Part shown: positions 1 through 5,120 of the stretch, piece by piece
How the letters are laid out: every line of letters starts with the position of its first letter
Position numbering within the stretch: position 1 is the first letter of the stretch
Assembly (NCBI GenBank): GCA_016187325.1
Contig: JACPJY010000143.1
Span: 1-5,120 of the forward strand
Direction: 5' to 3'
DNA from: Rhodospirillales bacterium
GTDB taxonomy: Bacteria; Pseudomonadota; Alphaproteobacteria; Rhodospirillales; Casp-alpha2
Length of the DNA stretch: 5,120 nt
Notes under the pieces: generated by a model
What the model saw: only the letters and a program-made list of their open reading frames with translations
Told to the model about the DNA's origin: nothing
The model's database searches: none
Made by a program: the position numbers and the translations under genes

Positions 1-1173
1 GTGCGGATCGACCTGCACGAGCCCTTCCCGGCAGCCCTAGCTTATTTCGCCCAGGCCATCTTCATGATGCCCAATGGGCACTACGATAAGGCGCCATGCA
101 TGATCAAGTCCGATCCGACCAAGAAGGACGCCGAGCTGGAGAAGAAGGTTGCCGAGCTTGCCAAGCAGGGAAAATGCGTCGACAACAAGCGCGACATCGG
201 CGCCGTTCACCCGGTGGGCACCGGGCCCTATAAGATCGACAAGATCATCGCCGGCGACCGCATCATCATGTCGAAGAACGCCAAGTACTTCGCCAGCGCC
301 AAGGAAAAGCCGAAGATCGGTAACCTGGTGTTCCGCACCATCAAGGAAAAGAACACCCAAATCGCCGAGCTGTTGACCGGGGGCGTCGATTGGATCTGGG
401 ACGTGCCAAAGGACCAGGCCGAGAAGCTCGAGGGCAAGGTCCAGGTGGTCAACGCTAAGACCTTCCGCGTCAGCTACATCCAGTTCGACGTTAACGGCGG
501 CAGCGGCCAGACCTTCTTCAAGGACAAGCGGGTGCGCGAGGCGGTTGCCCACGCCATCAACCGCGAATCGATCGTCAAGAATCTGGTCGGTGCGCCGTCG
601 GAGGTCGTCCATTCGGCCTGCCATCCGGAGCAGTTCGGCTGCACCCAGGACGTGCCGAAATGGTCCTACGATCCGGCCAAGGCCAAGAAGCTGCTGGCCG
701 AAGCGGGTTATCCCAACGGCTTCGCCGTCGACCTCTACGCCTACCGCGAGCGCCACTACACCGAGGCGGTGATCGGCGATCTGGCCAAGGTCGGCATCAA
801 GGCAAACCTCAAGTTCATGCAGTTCCGGGCGTTGCGCGACCTGGTGTGGAAGAACCAGACGCCGGTCAACCAAATGACCTGGGGCTCCAATTCGATCCCC
901 GACGTATCGGCCATCACCAGCCACTTCTTCTCCGGCGGACGCGACGACTTCGCAAAAGATCCGGACGTCATCAAGTGGCTGCAGACCGCCGACACCTCGG
1001 TCGATCCGAAGGTGCGCCAGGAGAACTACAAGAAGGCGTTGGCCAAGATCTCAGGCGAGCTTTACTGGCTGCCGATGTTCACCTACGCCAAGTATTACGC
1101 GTGGTCGAAGGACATCGACTTCAAGGTAACGTCAGACGAGATTCCGCAGTTCAACACATCGAAGTGGAAGTGA
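1..1173 (+). CDS. ABC transporter substrate-binding protein, family 5 (peptide type), 5'-truncated
   Basis: Periplasmic receptor that binds a small ligand, probably a peptide or related compound, and delivers it to the DppBC permease encoded downstream. Only the C-terminal 390 residues are present. Family members are usually about 500-550 residues, so roughly 110-160 residues, including the signal peptide, lie upstream. The GTG at base 1 is therefore almost certainly an internal Val codon. Visible hallmarks of SBP_bac_5 proteins are PVGTGPYKI (71-79), KDKRVREAVAHAINRE (174-189), YDPAKAKKLLAEAGYPNGF (223-241) and a C-terminal YWLPMFTYAKYYAWSK stretch (355-370). Four cysteines (33, 59, 207, 214) suggest disulfides in an exported protein. 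Residues ~36-63 form a Lys/Glu-rich, probably helical insert just before the PVGTGPYK motif. The gene lies 86 bases before dppB in the same direction. Family assignment is secure; the ligand is unknown. Confidence 0.95.
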   Translation: MRIDLHEPFPAALAYFAQAIFMMPNGHYDKAPCMIKSDPTKKDAELEKKVAELAKQGKCVDNKRDIGAVHPVGTGPYKIDKIIAGDRIIMSKNAKYFASAKEKPKIGNLVFRTIKEKNTQIAELLTGGVDWIWDVPKDQAEKLEGKVQVVNAKTFRVSYIQFDVNGGSGQTFFKDKRVREAVAHAINRESIVKNLVGAPSEVVHSACHPEQFGCTQDVPKWSYDPAKAKKLLAEAGYPNGFAVDLYAYRERHYTEAVIGDLAKVGIKANLKFMQFRALRDLVWKNQTPVNQMTWGSNSIPDVSAITSHFFSGGRDDFAKDPDVIKWLQTADTSVDPKVRQENYKKALAKISGELYWLPMFTYAKYYAWSKDIDFKVTSDEIPQFNTSKWK

Positions 1174-1182
1174 CCTGAGGTG

Positions 1183-1266
1183 ATGATCGTCAGCCCGGCT
1201 CCGGCAGACGGCGGGGCCGGGCTGCGTCCCTCGGTCGTTATCGCTGTCGGGTCCCGGCTATGTTGA
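1183..1266 (+). CDS. possible 27-residue leader ORF between binding protein and dppB (speculative)
   Basis: An ATG 9 bases after the binding-protein stop opens a 27-codon frame (begins MIVSPAPADGG, ends SRLC). It runs through the whole intercistronic stem-loop and stops at TGA 1264-1266, just inside dppB, so that the dppB ATG (1260-1262) and this stop lie within ATGTTGA. The sequence GAGGTGAT (1177-1184) is complementary to the 16S rRNA 3' end but sits too close to this ATG for normal initiation. Translation would more likely come from re-initiation by ribosomes leaving the upstream stop. dppB itself lacks a clear ribosome binding site, which makes a coupling role imaginable. The peptide resembles nothing I recognise, and open frames of this length arise easily in GC-rich DNA, so chance is quite possible. 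Confidence 0.15.
   Translation: MIVSPAPADGGAGLRPSVVIAVGSRLC
1191..1224 (+). promoter_or_regulatory. GC-rich intercistronic stem-loop
   Basis: Bases 1191-1203 pair with 1212-1224 to form a 13-bp stem with a single T-G wobble (1200/1215) around an 8-base loop. The outer nine pairs, CAGCCCGGC with GCCGGGCTG, are perfect. No run of T follows (the next bases are CGTCCCTCGG), so it is not a classical intrinsic terminator. Stem-loops between binding-protein and permease genes are known in other importer operons to protect the upstream mRNA from 3' exonucleases or to end part of the transcripts, which makes binding protein more abundant than membrane subunits. That role is inferred here from position only. 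Confidence 0.6.
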
Positions 1267-2177
1267 TCTACGCCTGCAAGCGCCTTGGGGTGGCGGTTCT
1301 GGTCGCCGTCGCGGTGTCGCTGCTGACGTTCTCGCTGATCTATCTCTCCGGCGACCCGGCGATGGCACTGGCCGGCGAGGCGGCGACCCAGCAGGACATT
1401 GAATACATCCGCAAGTTCTACGGCTACGACCGGCCGCTCGCCGTGCAGTACGCCGACTGGCTGACCAAGGCGCTGACCGGCAACTTCGGCTATTCCCACT
1501 ACCTACGGCAGGACGTCGCCGACATCATCTTCTCCCGGCTGCCGGTCACCATGCTGCTCGGGGCGTGCGCGCTGGTGTTCGCGCTGACGCTGTCGATTCC
1601 GCTCGGCGTGCTGGCGGCGATGCGGCCCAACACCATGGTCGATCGCTTCGCCCTAACGCTGGCGGTGGTGGGCCAGGCGCTGCCCAGCTTCTGGTTCGCC
1701 CTAATCATGATCTTCTGGTTTGGCATCGTCTGGCGGCTGCTGCCGATCACCGGCACCGAATCGTGGGTCAATTTCATCATGCCGTCGGTCGCACTCGGCT
1801 ATTACGTGACGCCGGCGGTGATGCGGCTGACGCGGACGGGGATGCTGGAGGTGCTGGCCTCCGACTACATCCGCACCGCTCGCGCCAAGGGCCTGCGGCC
1901 GCCGGTGGTGCTGTTCAAGCACGCGCTCCGCAACGCCATCATACCGGTGGTGTCGCTGGCCGCCGTGCAGTTCGGATTCATGCTCGGCGGCTCCATCGTC
2001 ATCGAAACCATCTTCGCCATCAACGGTCTCGGTTACCTGGCCTGGGAGTCGATCCAGCGCGGCGACCTGCCGGTGATGCAGGCGATCGTGCTGATTCTCG
2101 CCTGCTTCTACATCGTATTGACCTATCTTGCCGACATGCTGAACGCGTTCCTCGATCCGCGCATCCGGGTGGCGTGA
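1260..2177 (+). CDS. dppB: dipeptide/oligopeptide-type ABC transporter permease, DppB family
   Basis: Inner-membrane permease of 305 residues, the usual length for DppB/OppB. It pairs with DppC to form the import channel. Predicted membrane segments lie near residues 9-29, 97-120, 133-157, 173-190, 225-250 and 273-293, with a large periplasmic loop after the first, as typical for DppB. The cytoplasmic EAA loop that docks on an ATPase is seen as SDYIRTARAKGL (201-212) followed by HALRNAIIPV (221-230). Other hallmarks are GDLPVMQAIVL (268-278) and the C-terminal LDPRIR (298-303). The ATG at 1260 gives the standard N-terminus directly before the first membrane helix; no in-frame start exists in the gap upstream, and no convincing Shine-Dalgarno precedes it. 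It ends one base before dppC. The dpp symbol marks the family; opp-, gsi- or nik-type substrates cannot be excluded. Confidence 0.96.
   Translation: MLIYACKRLGVAVLVAVAVSLLTFSLIYLSGDPAMALAGEAATQQDIEYIRKFYGYDRPLAVQYADWLTKALTGNFGYSHYLRQDVADIIFSRLPVTMLLGACALVFALTLSIPLGVLAAMRPNTMVDRFALTLAVVGQALPSFWFALIMIFWFGIVWRLLPITGTESWVNFIMPSVALGYYVTPAVMRLTRTGMLEVLASDYIRTARAKGLRPPVVLFKHALRNAIIPVVSLAAVQFGFMLGGSIVIETIFAINGLGYLAWESIQRGDLPVMQAIVLILACFYIVLTYLADMLNAFLDPRIRVA
2167..2172 (+). promoter_or_regulatory. weak ribosome binding site for dppC
   Basis: GGGTGG lies six bases before the dppC ATG, inside the last codons of dppB. It is only partly complementary to the 16S rRNA 3' end. With a single base between the dppB stop and the dppC start, translational coupling probably contributes as much as this site. 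Confidence 0.4.
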
Positions 2178-2178
2178 C

Positions 2179-3120
2179 ATGGCACTACCGCGGGACACCG
2201 CCGCCGAAGGTTTCGTTGCAAGCCGCGTCGCCCTTAACGTCGGCGAGATCCTGGAGCCGACCCCGGCGGCGCTGTTGCGCCGCCGCGTCTTCGGCCACGC
2301 CGGCCTGCTCATCGGCAGCGGCGTCCTCGTGTTCATTGTCATGGTGGCGCTGACGGCGCCCTGGTTGGCGCCGCACGACCCGCTCGACCAGGATTTGGCA
2401 CGCAAGCTGATTCCGCCGATCTGGCACGACAGCGCCAAGGCCACCTGGACGCACCCGCTCGGCACCGATGGCTTCGGGCGCGACTACCTGTCGCGATTGA
2501 TTTACGGCGCCCGCATCTCGCTCCTGATCGGCGTTGCGGCGATGGTCATTTCCGGCATCATCGGCACGACATTGGGCGTCGCTGCCGGCTACTTCGGCGG
2601 CCGCGTCGACATGGCGGTCAACTTTATCATCACCAGCAGGCTGTCGCTGCCGGTGGTTCTGGTGGCGCTGGCCGTGGTGTCGCTGGTCGGCAATTCGTTG
2701 TGGATCGTGATCTGCGTCCTAGGCTTGCTGATCTGGGACCGCTTTGCCGTGGTCATGCGCAGCTCCACCCAGCAGGTGCGCAACCTCGACTACGTGGCGG
2801 CGGCGCAGGCGCTTGGCTGCTCGAAAGCGCGCATCATCGTCGCCGAGATCTTGCCCAACGTCGCCAACAACCTGATCGTGGTGGCGACGCTGGAGATGGC
2901 GCACGCCATTCTGCTGGAGGCGGCGCTTTCGTTCCTCGGCCTCGGCGTGCAGCCGCCGCAGCCGTCGTGGGGCTTGATGGTCGCCGAGGGCAAAGGGTAC
3001 ATGTTCTTCGATCCGTGGCTGGTTGGCATCCCGGGCATGGCGCTGTTCGCGCTAGTGCTGGCGATCAACCTTATGGGCGACGGGGTGCGCGACGTGACCG
3101 CGCCGGAGCGCCGCAATTGA
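2179..3120 (+). CDS. dppC: dipeptide/oligopeptide-type ABC transporter permease, DppC family
   Basis: Second inner-membrane permease, 313 residues, within the normal DppC/OppC range. A ~40-residue cytoplasmic N-terminus ending in LLRRRVFGHAG leads into membrane segment 1 (about 43-62), then LAPHDP (63-68) as in the OppC N-terminal domain. The DppC signature HPLGTDGFGRDYLSRLIYGAR spans 92-112. Further membrane segments fall near 113-138, 147-170, 173-190, 232-252 and 283-300. The EAA loop reads DYVAAAQALGCSKARIIVAEILPN (204-227). ALSFLGLGVQPPQPSWG (249-265) and NLMGDGVRDV (297-306) are diagnostic C-terminal motifs. The ATG follows the dppB stop by one base, and the stop overlaps the dppD start by four bases, so this gene is tied to both neighbours. 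Subfamily assignment is firm; the substrate is not determined. Confidence 0.96.
   Translation: MALPRDTAAEGFVASRVALNVGEILEPTPAALLRRRVFGHAGLLIGSGVLVFIVMVALTAPWLAPHDPLDQDLARKLIPPIWHDSAKATWTHPLGTDGFGRDYLSRLIYGARISLLIGVAAMVISGIIGTTLGVAAGYFGGRVDMAVNFIITSRLSLPVVLVALAVVSLVGNSLWIVICVLGLLIWDRFAVVMRSSTQQVRNLDYVAAAQALGCSKARIIVAEILPNVANNLIVVATLEMAHAILLEAALSFLGLGVQPPQPSWGLMVAEGKGYMFFDPWLVGIPGMALFALVLAINLMGDGVRDVTAPERRN
3105..3108 (+). promoter_or_regulatory. ribosome binding site deciding the TTG start of dppD
   Basis: GGAG lies eight bases before the TTG at 3117-3119, an ideal spacing. It supports the unusual TTG as the true start; no ATG or GTG that would keep the conserved N-terminus exists nearby. Confidence 0.7.
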
Positions 3121-4124
3121 GCGACATCCTGGAGGTCGCCAACCTTGCCGTCGACATCCCATTGGCGGCCGGGATGCTGCATCCGGTGCAGGGCGTCAGC
3201 TTCTCGATCGGACGCGGCGAGACGCTGTGCTTGGTCGGCGAATCCGGCTGCGGGAAGTCGCTGACCGCACTTGCCATCATGGACCTGCTGCCGAGGACGG
3301 CGATCCGCACCGCCGAAAGTCTGACCCTCAACGGCGAGGACATCCTGAACGCCGGCGAGCGGCGGATGAGCGACCTGCGCGGAAACGCCATGGGGATGAT
3401 CTTCCAGGAGCCGATGACCTCGCTCAATCCGTCCTATACCATTGGCAACCAGCTGGAAGAGGCGCTGCTCCGGCATCGCCGGGTTTCACACCGCGAGGCC
3501 CGCGACCGCGCCGTGATGCTGCTCGAGAAGGTCGGCATCACCGCCGCCGCCAGCCGGCTCCGGCAGTATCCTCACCAGCTTTCCGGCGGGCTGCGTCAAC
3601 GGGTGATGATCGCCATGACGCTGATGTGCGGCCCCGACCTGATCATCGCCGACGAGCCGACGACGGCGCTCGACGTCACCATCCAGGCGCAGATCCTTCT
3701 GTTGCTAGCCGAGCTGCAGAAGGAATTCCACATGGGGCTGCTGCTTATCACCCACGATCTCGGTGTGGTCGCCCGCGTCGCCGACCGGGTGGTGGTGATG
3801 TACGCTGGGCAGATCGTCGAGACCGGTACCGCGACGCAGGTGTTCGCCGTGCCCAGACACCCCTATACCCAAGGCCTGCTCGAGTGCATTCCGATCCCGG
3901 GCAAGACCAGGCGTGGCGCGAATTTGGGCGCTATTCCGGGCATGGTGCCGTCGCTGATCGGCGAGCTTCGGGGCTGCCGGTTCCGCGAGCGCTGCGCCTA
4001 CGCCATGCCGGCGTGCGCTGCCGACGTCGCGTTCAGGGCCGCCGAGGCGCGTGACCACGTTTACCGCTGTCTGCTGACGCCTGCCGAGTGCGCCGGCAAC
4101 GCGCGGCGCAAGGTGCCGGCATGA
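3117..4124 (+). CDS. dppD: dipeptide/oligopeptide-type ABC transporter ATPase, DppD family
   Basis: Cytoplasmic ATPase subunit of 335 residues that with DppF powers import through DppBC. All nucleotide-binding elements are intact: Walker A GESGCGKS (41-48), Q-loop FQEPMTSLNP with Q97, signature LSGGLRQR (155-162, the DppD-type variant of LSGGQ), Walker B LIIADEP (175-181) with D179/E180, D-loop ALD (184-186) and switch His213 in ITHDLGVV. The C-terminal oligopeptide-transporter domain begins around RHPYTQGLL (247-255) and has four cysteines at 287, 293, 300 and 318 (CX5CX6CX17C), matching the iron-sulfur motif of this family. The start is the TTG within TTGA overlapping the dppC stop, giving MSDILEVANLAVDI, the usual DppD beginning. 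The first downstream ATG (residue 20) would remove conserved strand residues. The stop overlaps dppF through ATGA. Confidence 0.95.
   Translation: MSDILEVANLAVDIPLAAGMLHPVQGVSFSIGRGETLCLVGESGCGKSLTALAIMDLLPRTAIRTAESLTLNGEDILNAGERRMSDLRGNAMGMIFQEPMTSLNPSYTIGNQLEEALLRHRRVSHREARDRAVMLLEKVGITAAASRLRQYPHQLSGGLRQRVMIAMTLMCGPDLIIADEPTTALDVTIQAQILLLLAELQKEFHMGLLLITHDLGVVARVADRVVVMYAGQIVETGTATQVFAVPRHPYTQGLLECIPIPGKTRRGANLGAIPGMVPSLIGELRGCRFRERCAYAMPACAADVAFRAAEARDHVYRCLLTPAECAGNARRKVPA
4110..4115 (+). promoter_or_regulatory. ribosome binding site for dppF
   Basis: AAGGTG ends five bases before the ATG at 4121 and supports that start over the in-frame GTG at 4088, which would add 11 uncharacteristic residues. 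It lies inside the last codons of dppD. Confidence 0.6.
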
Positions 4125-5104
4125 GCGGAGTCATCGTCGAAACCCGAGACGTCCATCTGACCTTCGGGATCAGCGCCGGCATCTTCCGCGGTAAGCGGCC
4201 GTTGCGAGCGGTCAACGGCGTCTCGCTCGCTATCGAGCAGGGCGAGGTCTTAGGCTTGGTTGGCGAGTCCGGCTGCGGCAAGACGACCCTCGCCAGGATG
4301 ATGCTCGGCCTGCTGCAGCCGACCTCCGGTACGATCCTGATCAAGGGCCGACCGATCCAGGAATTCGAACGGCTGGAGGTCGCGCGGCTCCTGCAGCCGA
4401 TTTTCCAGGACCCGTATTCGTCCCTCAATCCCCGCAAGTCGGTGGGCACCATCATCTCGCTGCCGCTTCGTGTCCAGAGCGATCCGCGGCCGGAGACCTG
4501 GCGGCAGCGGGTCGAGGAGATCATGGCGCTGGTTGGCTTGCCCGGGCGTCACTACAACAGTTATCCAAATCAGCTTTCCGGTGGTCAGCGTCAGCGGGTC
4601 GCCATCGCCCGCGCCCTCATCAACCGCCCGCAAGTGGTGATCTGCGACGAACCGACCTCGGCTCTCGACGTCTCGGTGCAGTCGCAGATTCTCAACCTGC
4701 TGCAGGACCTGCGACGCGAGCTCGGCCTCACCTATGTGCTGATCAGCCACAACCTGGCGGTGGTAGAGCACATGGCGACTCGGGTGGCGGTGATGTATCT
4801 GGGCCGCATTGTCGAGGCGGCCGACACCGATAGCCTGTTCAACAGCCCCCGCCATCCCTATACCCAGGCATTACTGCAATCGGTGCTGACGCCGGACCCC
4901 TCGCTCGGCGTCCCCGACGCGCAGCTGGGGGCAGCCTATCCCAACCCGCTCGAACCGCCGTCCGGCTGCACTTTCCATCCGCGTTGCCCGCACGCCATGC
5001 CCCATTGCAGCGAGGTGGCGCCGAGGGCTGTGCCGACGGCGGTGGGCCACGCGGAATGCCACCTTTACGACGAAGACCAGGGGCGGCCGAGGCTTGCATC
5101 ATGA
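4121..5104 (+). CDS. dppF: dipeptide/oligopeptide-type ABC transporter ATPase, DppF family
   Basis: Second cytoplasmic ATPase, 327 residues, normal for DppF/OppF; partner of DppD. Motifs are Walker A GESGCGKTT (48-56), Q-loop IFQDPYSSLNP with Q96, a canonical signature LSGGQRQR (152-159), Walker B VVICDEP (172-178) with D176/E177, D-loop ALD (181-183) and switch His210 in ISHNLAVV, a form common in DppF. PIFQDPYSSLNPRKSVG and the long loop before Walker A (FGISAGIFRGKRPLRAV) also mark DppF rather than DppD. The C-terminal domain has RHPYTQALL (244-252) and cysteines 283, 289, 296 and 313 (CX5CX6CX16C), the expected iron-sulfur ligands. It starts in an ATGA overlap with dppD and ends in an ATGA overlap with the next gene. 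Both ATPases appear catalytically competent. Confidence 0.96.
   Translation: MSGVIVETRDVHLTFGISAGIFRGKRPLRAVNGVSLAIEQGEVLGLVGESGCGKTTLARMMLGLLQPTSGTILIKGRPIQEFERLEVARLLQPIFQDPYSSLNPRKSVGTIISLPLRVQSDPRPETWRQRVEEIMALVGLPGRHYNSYPNQLSGGQRQRVAIARALINRPQVVICDEPTSALDVSVQSQILNLLQDLRRELGLTYVLISHNLAVVEHMATRVAVMYLGRIVEAADTDSLFNSPRHPYTQALLQSVLTPDPSLGVPDAQLGAAYPNPLEPPSGCTFHPRCPHAMPHCSEVAPRAVPTAVGHAECHLYDEDQGRPRLAS
5089..5092 (+). promoter_or_regulatory. ribosome binding site for the gene beginning at 5101
   Basis: GAGG lies eight bases before the ATG at 5101, inside the end of dppF. Together with the ATGA overlap it supports a real gene start at the edge of the window. Confidence 0.5.
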
Positions 5105-5120
5105 CCGCCGCCCGAATTCA
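5101..5120 (+). CDS. start of an unidentified downstream gene, 3'-truncated
   Basis: ATG at 5101 overlaps the dppF stop in ATGA, the same arrangement that links dppD to dppF, and is preceded by a well-spaced GAGG. Only six codons are visible (MTAARI), too few to name a product. In operons of this type the gene after dppF is often an enzyme acting on the imported compound, such as a peptidase, amidase or other hydrolase, but nothing in these bases shows that. Confidence 0.5.

Noticed and set aside
1..3. GTG at the first base as the start of the binding-protein gene
   Set aside because: The protein begins in the middle of the family 5 fold and lacks a signal peptide, so the gene continues upstream of the window.
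37..924. 295-codon open frame on the - strand
   Set aside because: It lies fully antisense to the binding-protein gene, has low-complexity Leu/Gly/Asp/Val-rich composition and no recognisable motif; long antisense frames are expected in GC-rich coding DNA.
1191..1230. Rho-independent terminator ending the operon after the binding protein
   Set aside because: The stem is strong, but no T run follows and the permease genes continue in the same direction with no promoter visible in the gap, so complete termination is unlikely.
1174..1259. A separate promoter for dppBCDF
   Set aside because: No convincing -35/-10 pair is seen in the 86 bases, much of which is taken up by the stem-loop.
1701..2465. 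254-codon open frame on the - strand across dppB and dppC
   Set aside because: Antisense to two well-supported permease genes, rich in His/Arg/Gln/Asp with no domain pattern; a codon-bias shadow.
2700..3116. Upstream extension of the dppD frame into dppC
   Set aside because: The translated extension is Arg/Gly/Ala-rich shadow sequence overlapping conserved DppC; the true N-terminus matches DppD from the TTG at 3117.
2790..3476. 228-codon open frame on the - strand across dppC and dppD
   Set aside because: Antisense to motif-rich coding sequence, with no domain of its own.
4088..4120. GTG start 11 codons upstream of the chosen dppF start
   Set aside because: It would add residues unlike DppF and a longer overlap; the ATG at 4121 has AAGGTG at good spacing and a standard ATGA junction.
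4250..4855. 201-codon open frame on the - strand inside dppF
   Set aside because: Antisense to the ATPase core, with no recognisable features.
1..5120. A previously undescribed system, mobile element, CRISPR array or RNA gene
   Set aside because: Almost every base is covered by a canonical peptide-type ABC importer operon; no direct-repeat array, transposase, integrase, tRNA-like fold or foreign-looking composition was found.

Overview
This window holds one ordinary operon on the + strand: a five-gene ABC importer of the dipeptide/oligopeptide (Dpp/Opp, PepT) type. It is cut at both ends. The order is periplasmic substrate-binding protein (5' end missing), inner-membrane permease DppB, permease DppC, ATPase DppD, ATPase DppF, then the first 20 bases of a sixth gene. 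The DNA is GC-rich, with strong G/C preference at third codon positions. The protein style (HPVGTGPYK and YDPAKAKKLLAEAGYP in the binding protein, LSGGLRQRVMIAM in DppD) fits a Gram-negative proteobacterium, most likely an alphaproteobacterium. That placement is inference from style, not from a marker gene.

Layout: 1-1173 is the C-terminal ~390 residues of a family 5 solute-binding protein. 1174-1259 is the only non-coding gap; it holds a strong GC-rich stem-loop (1191-1224) and possibly a tiny leader ORF (1183-1266). 1260-2177 is dppB. 2179-3120 is dppC, one base after dppB. 3117-4124 is dppD, which begins with a TTG overlapping the dppC stop. 4121-5104 is dppF, joined by an ATGA overlap. 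5101-5120 is the start of a further gene, again through ATGA. From dppB onward the genes are packed as one translationally coupled unit.

How the parts work together: the binding protein captures a substrate in the periplasm and delivers it to the DppB-DppC membrane channel. DppD and DppF form the ATPase heterodimer that drives import. Both ATPases have complete nucleotide-binding motifs and a C-terminal four-cysteine motif of the kind that holds an iron-sulfur cluster in this family. The substrate cannot be read from the sequence. The family covers di- and oligopeptides, glutathione, nickel chelates, opines and other small molecules.

No novel system is visible. The points worth a second look are the intercistronic stem-loop with its possible leader ORF, the TTG start of dppD, a lysine- and cysteine-bearing insertion in the binding protein, and the cut-off sixth gene, which may indicate the substrate.
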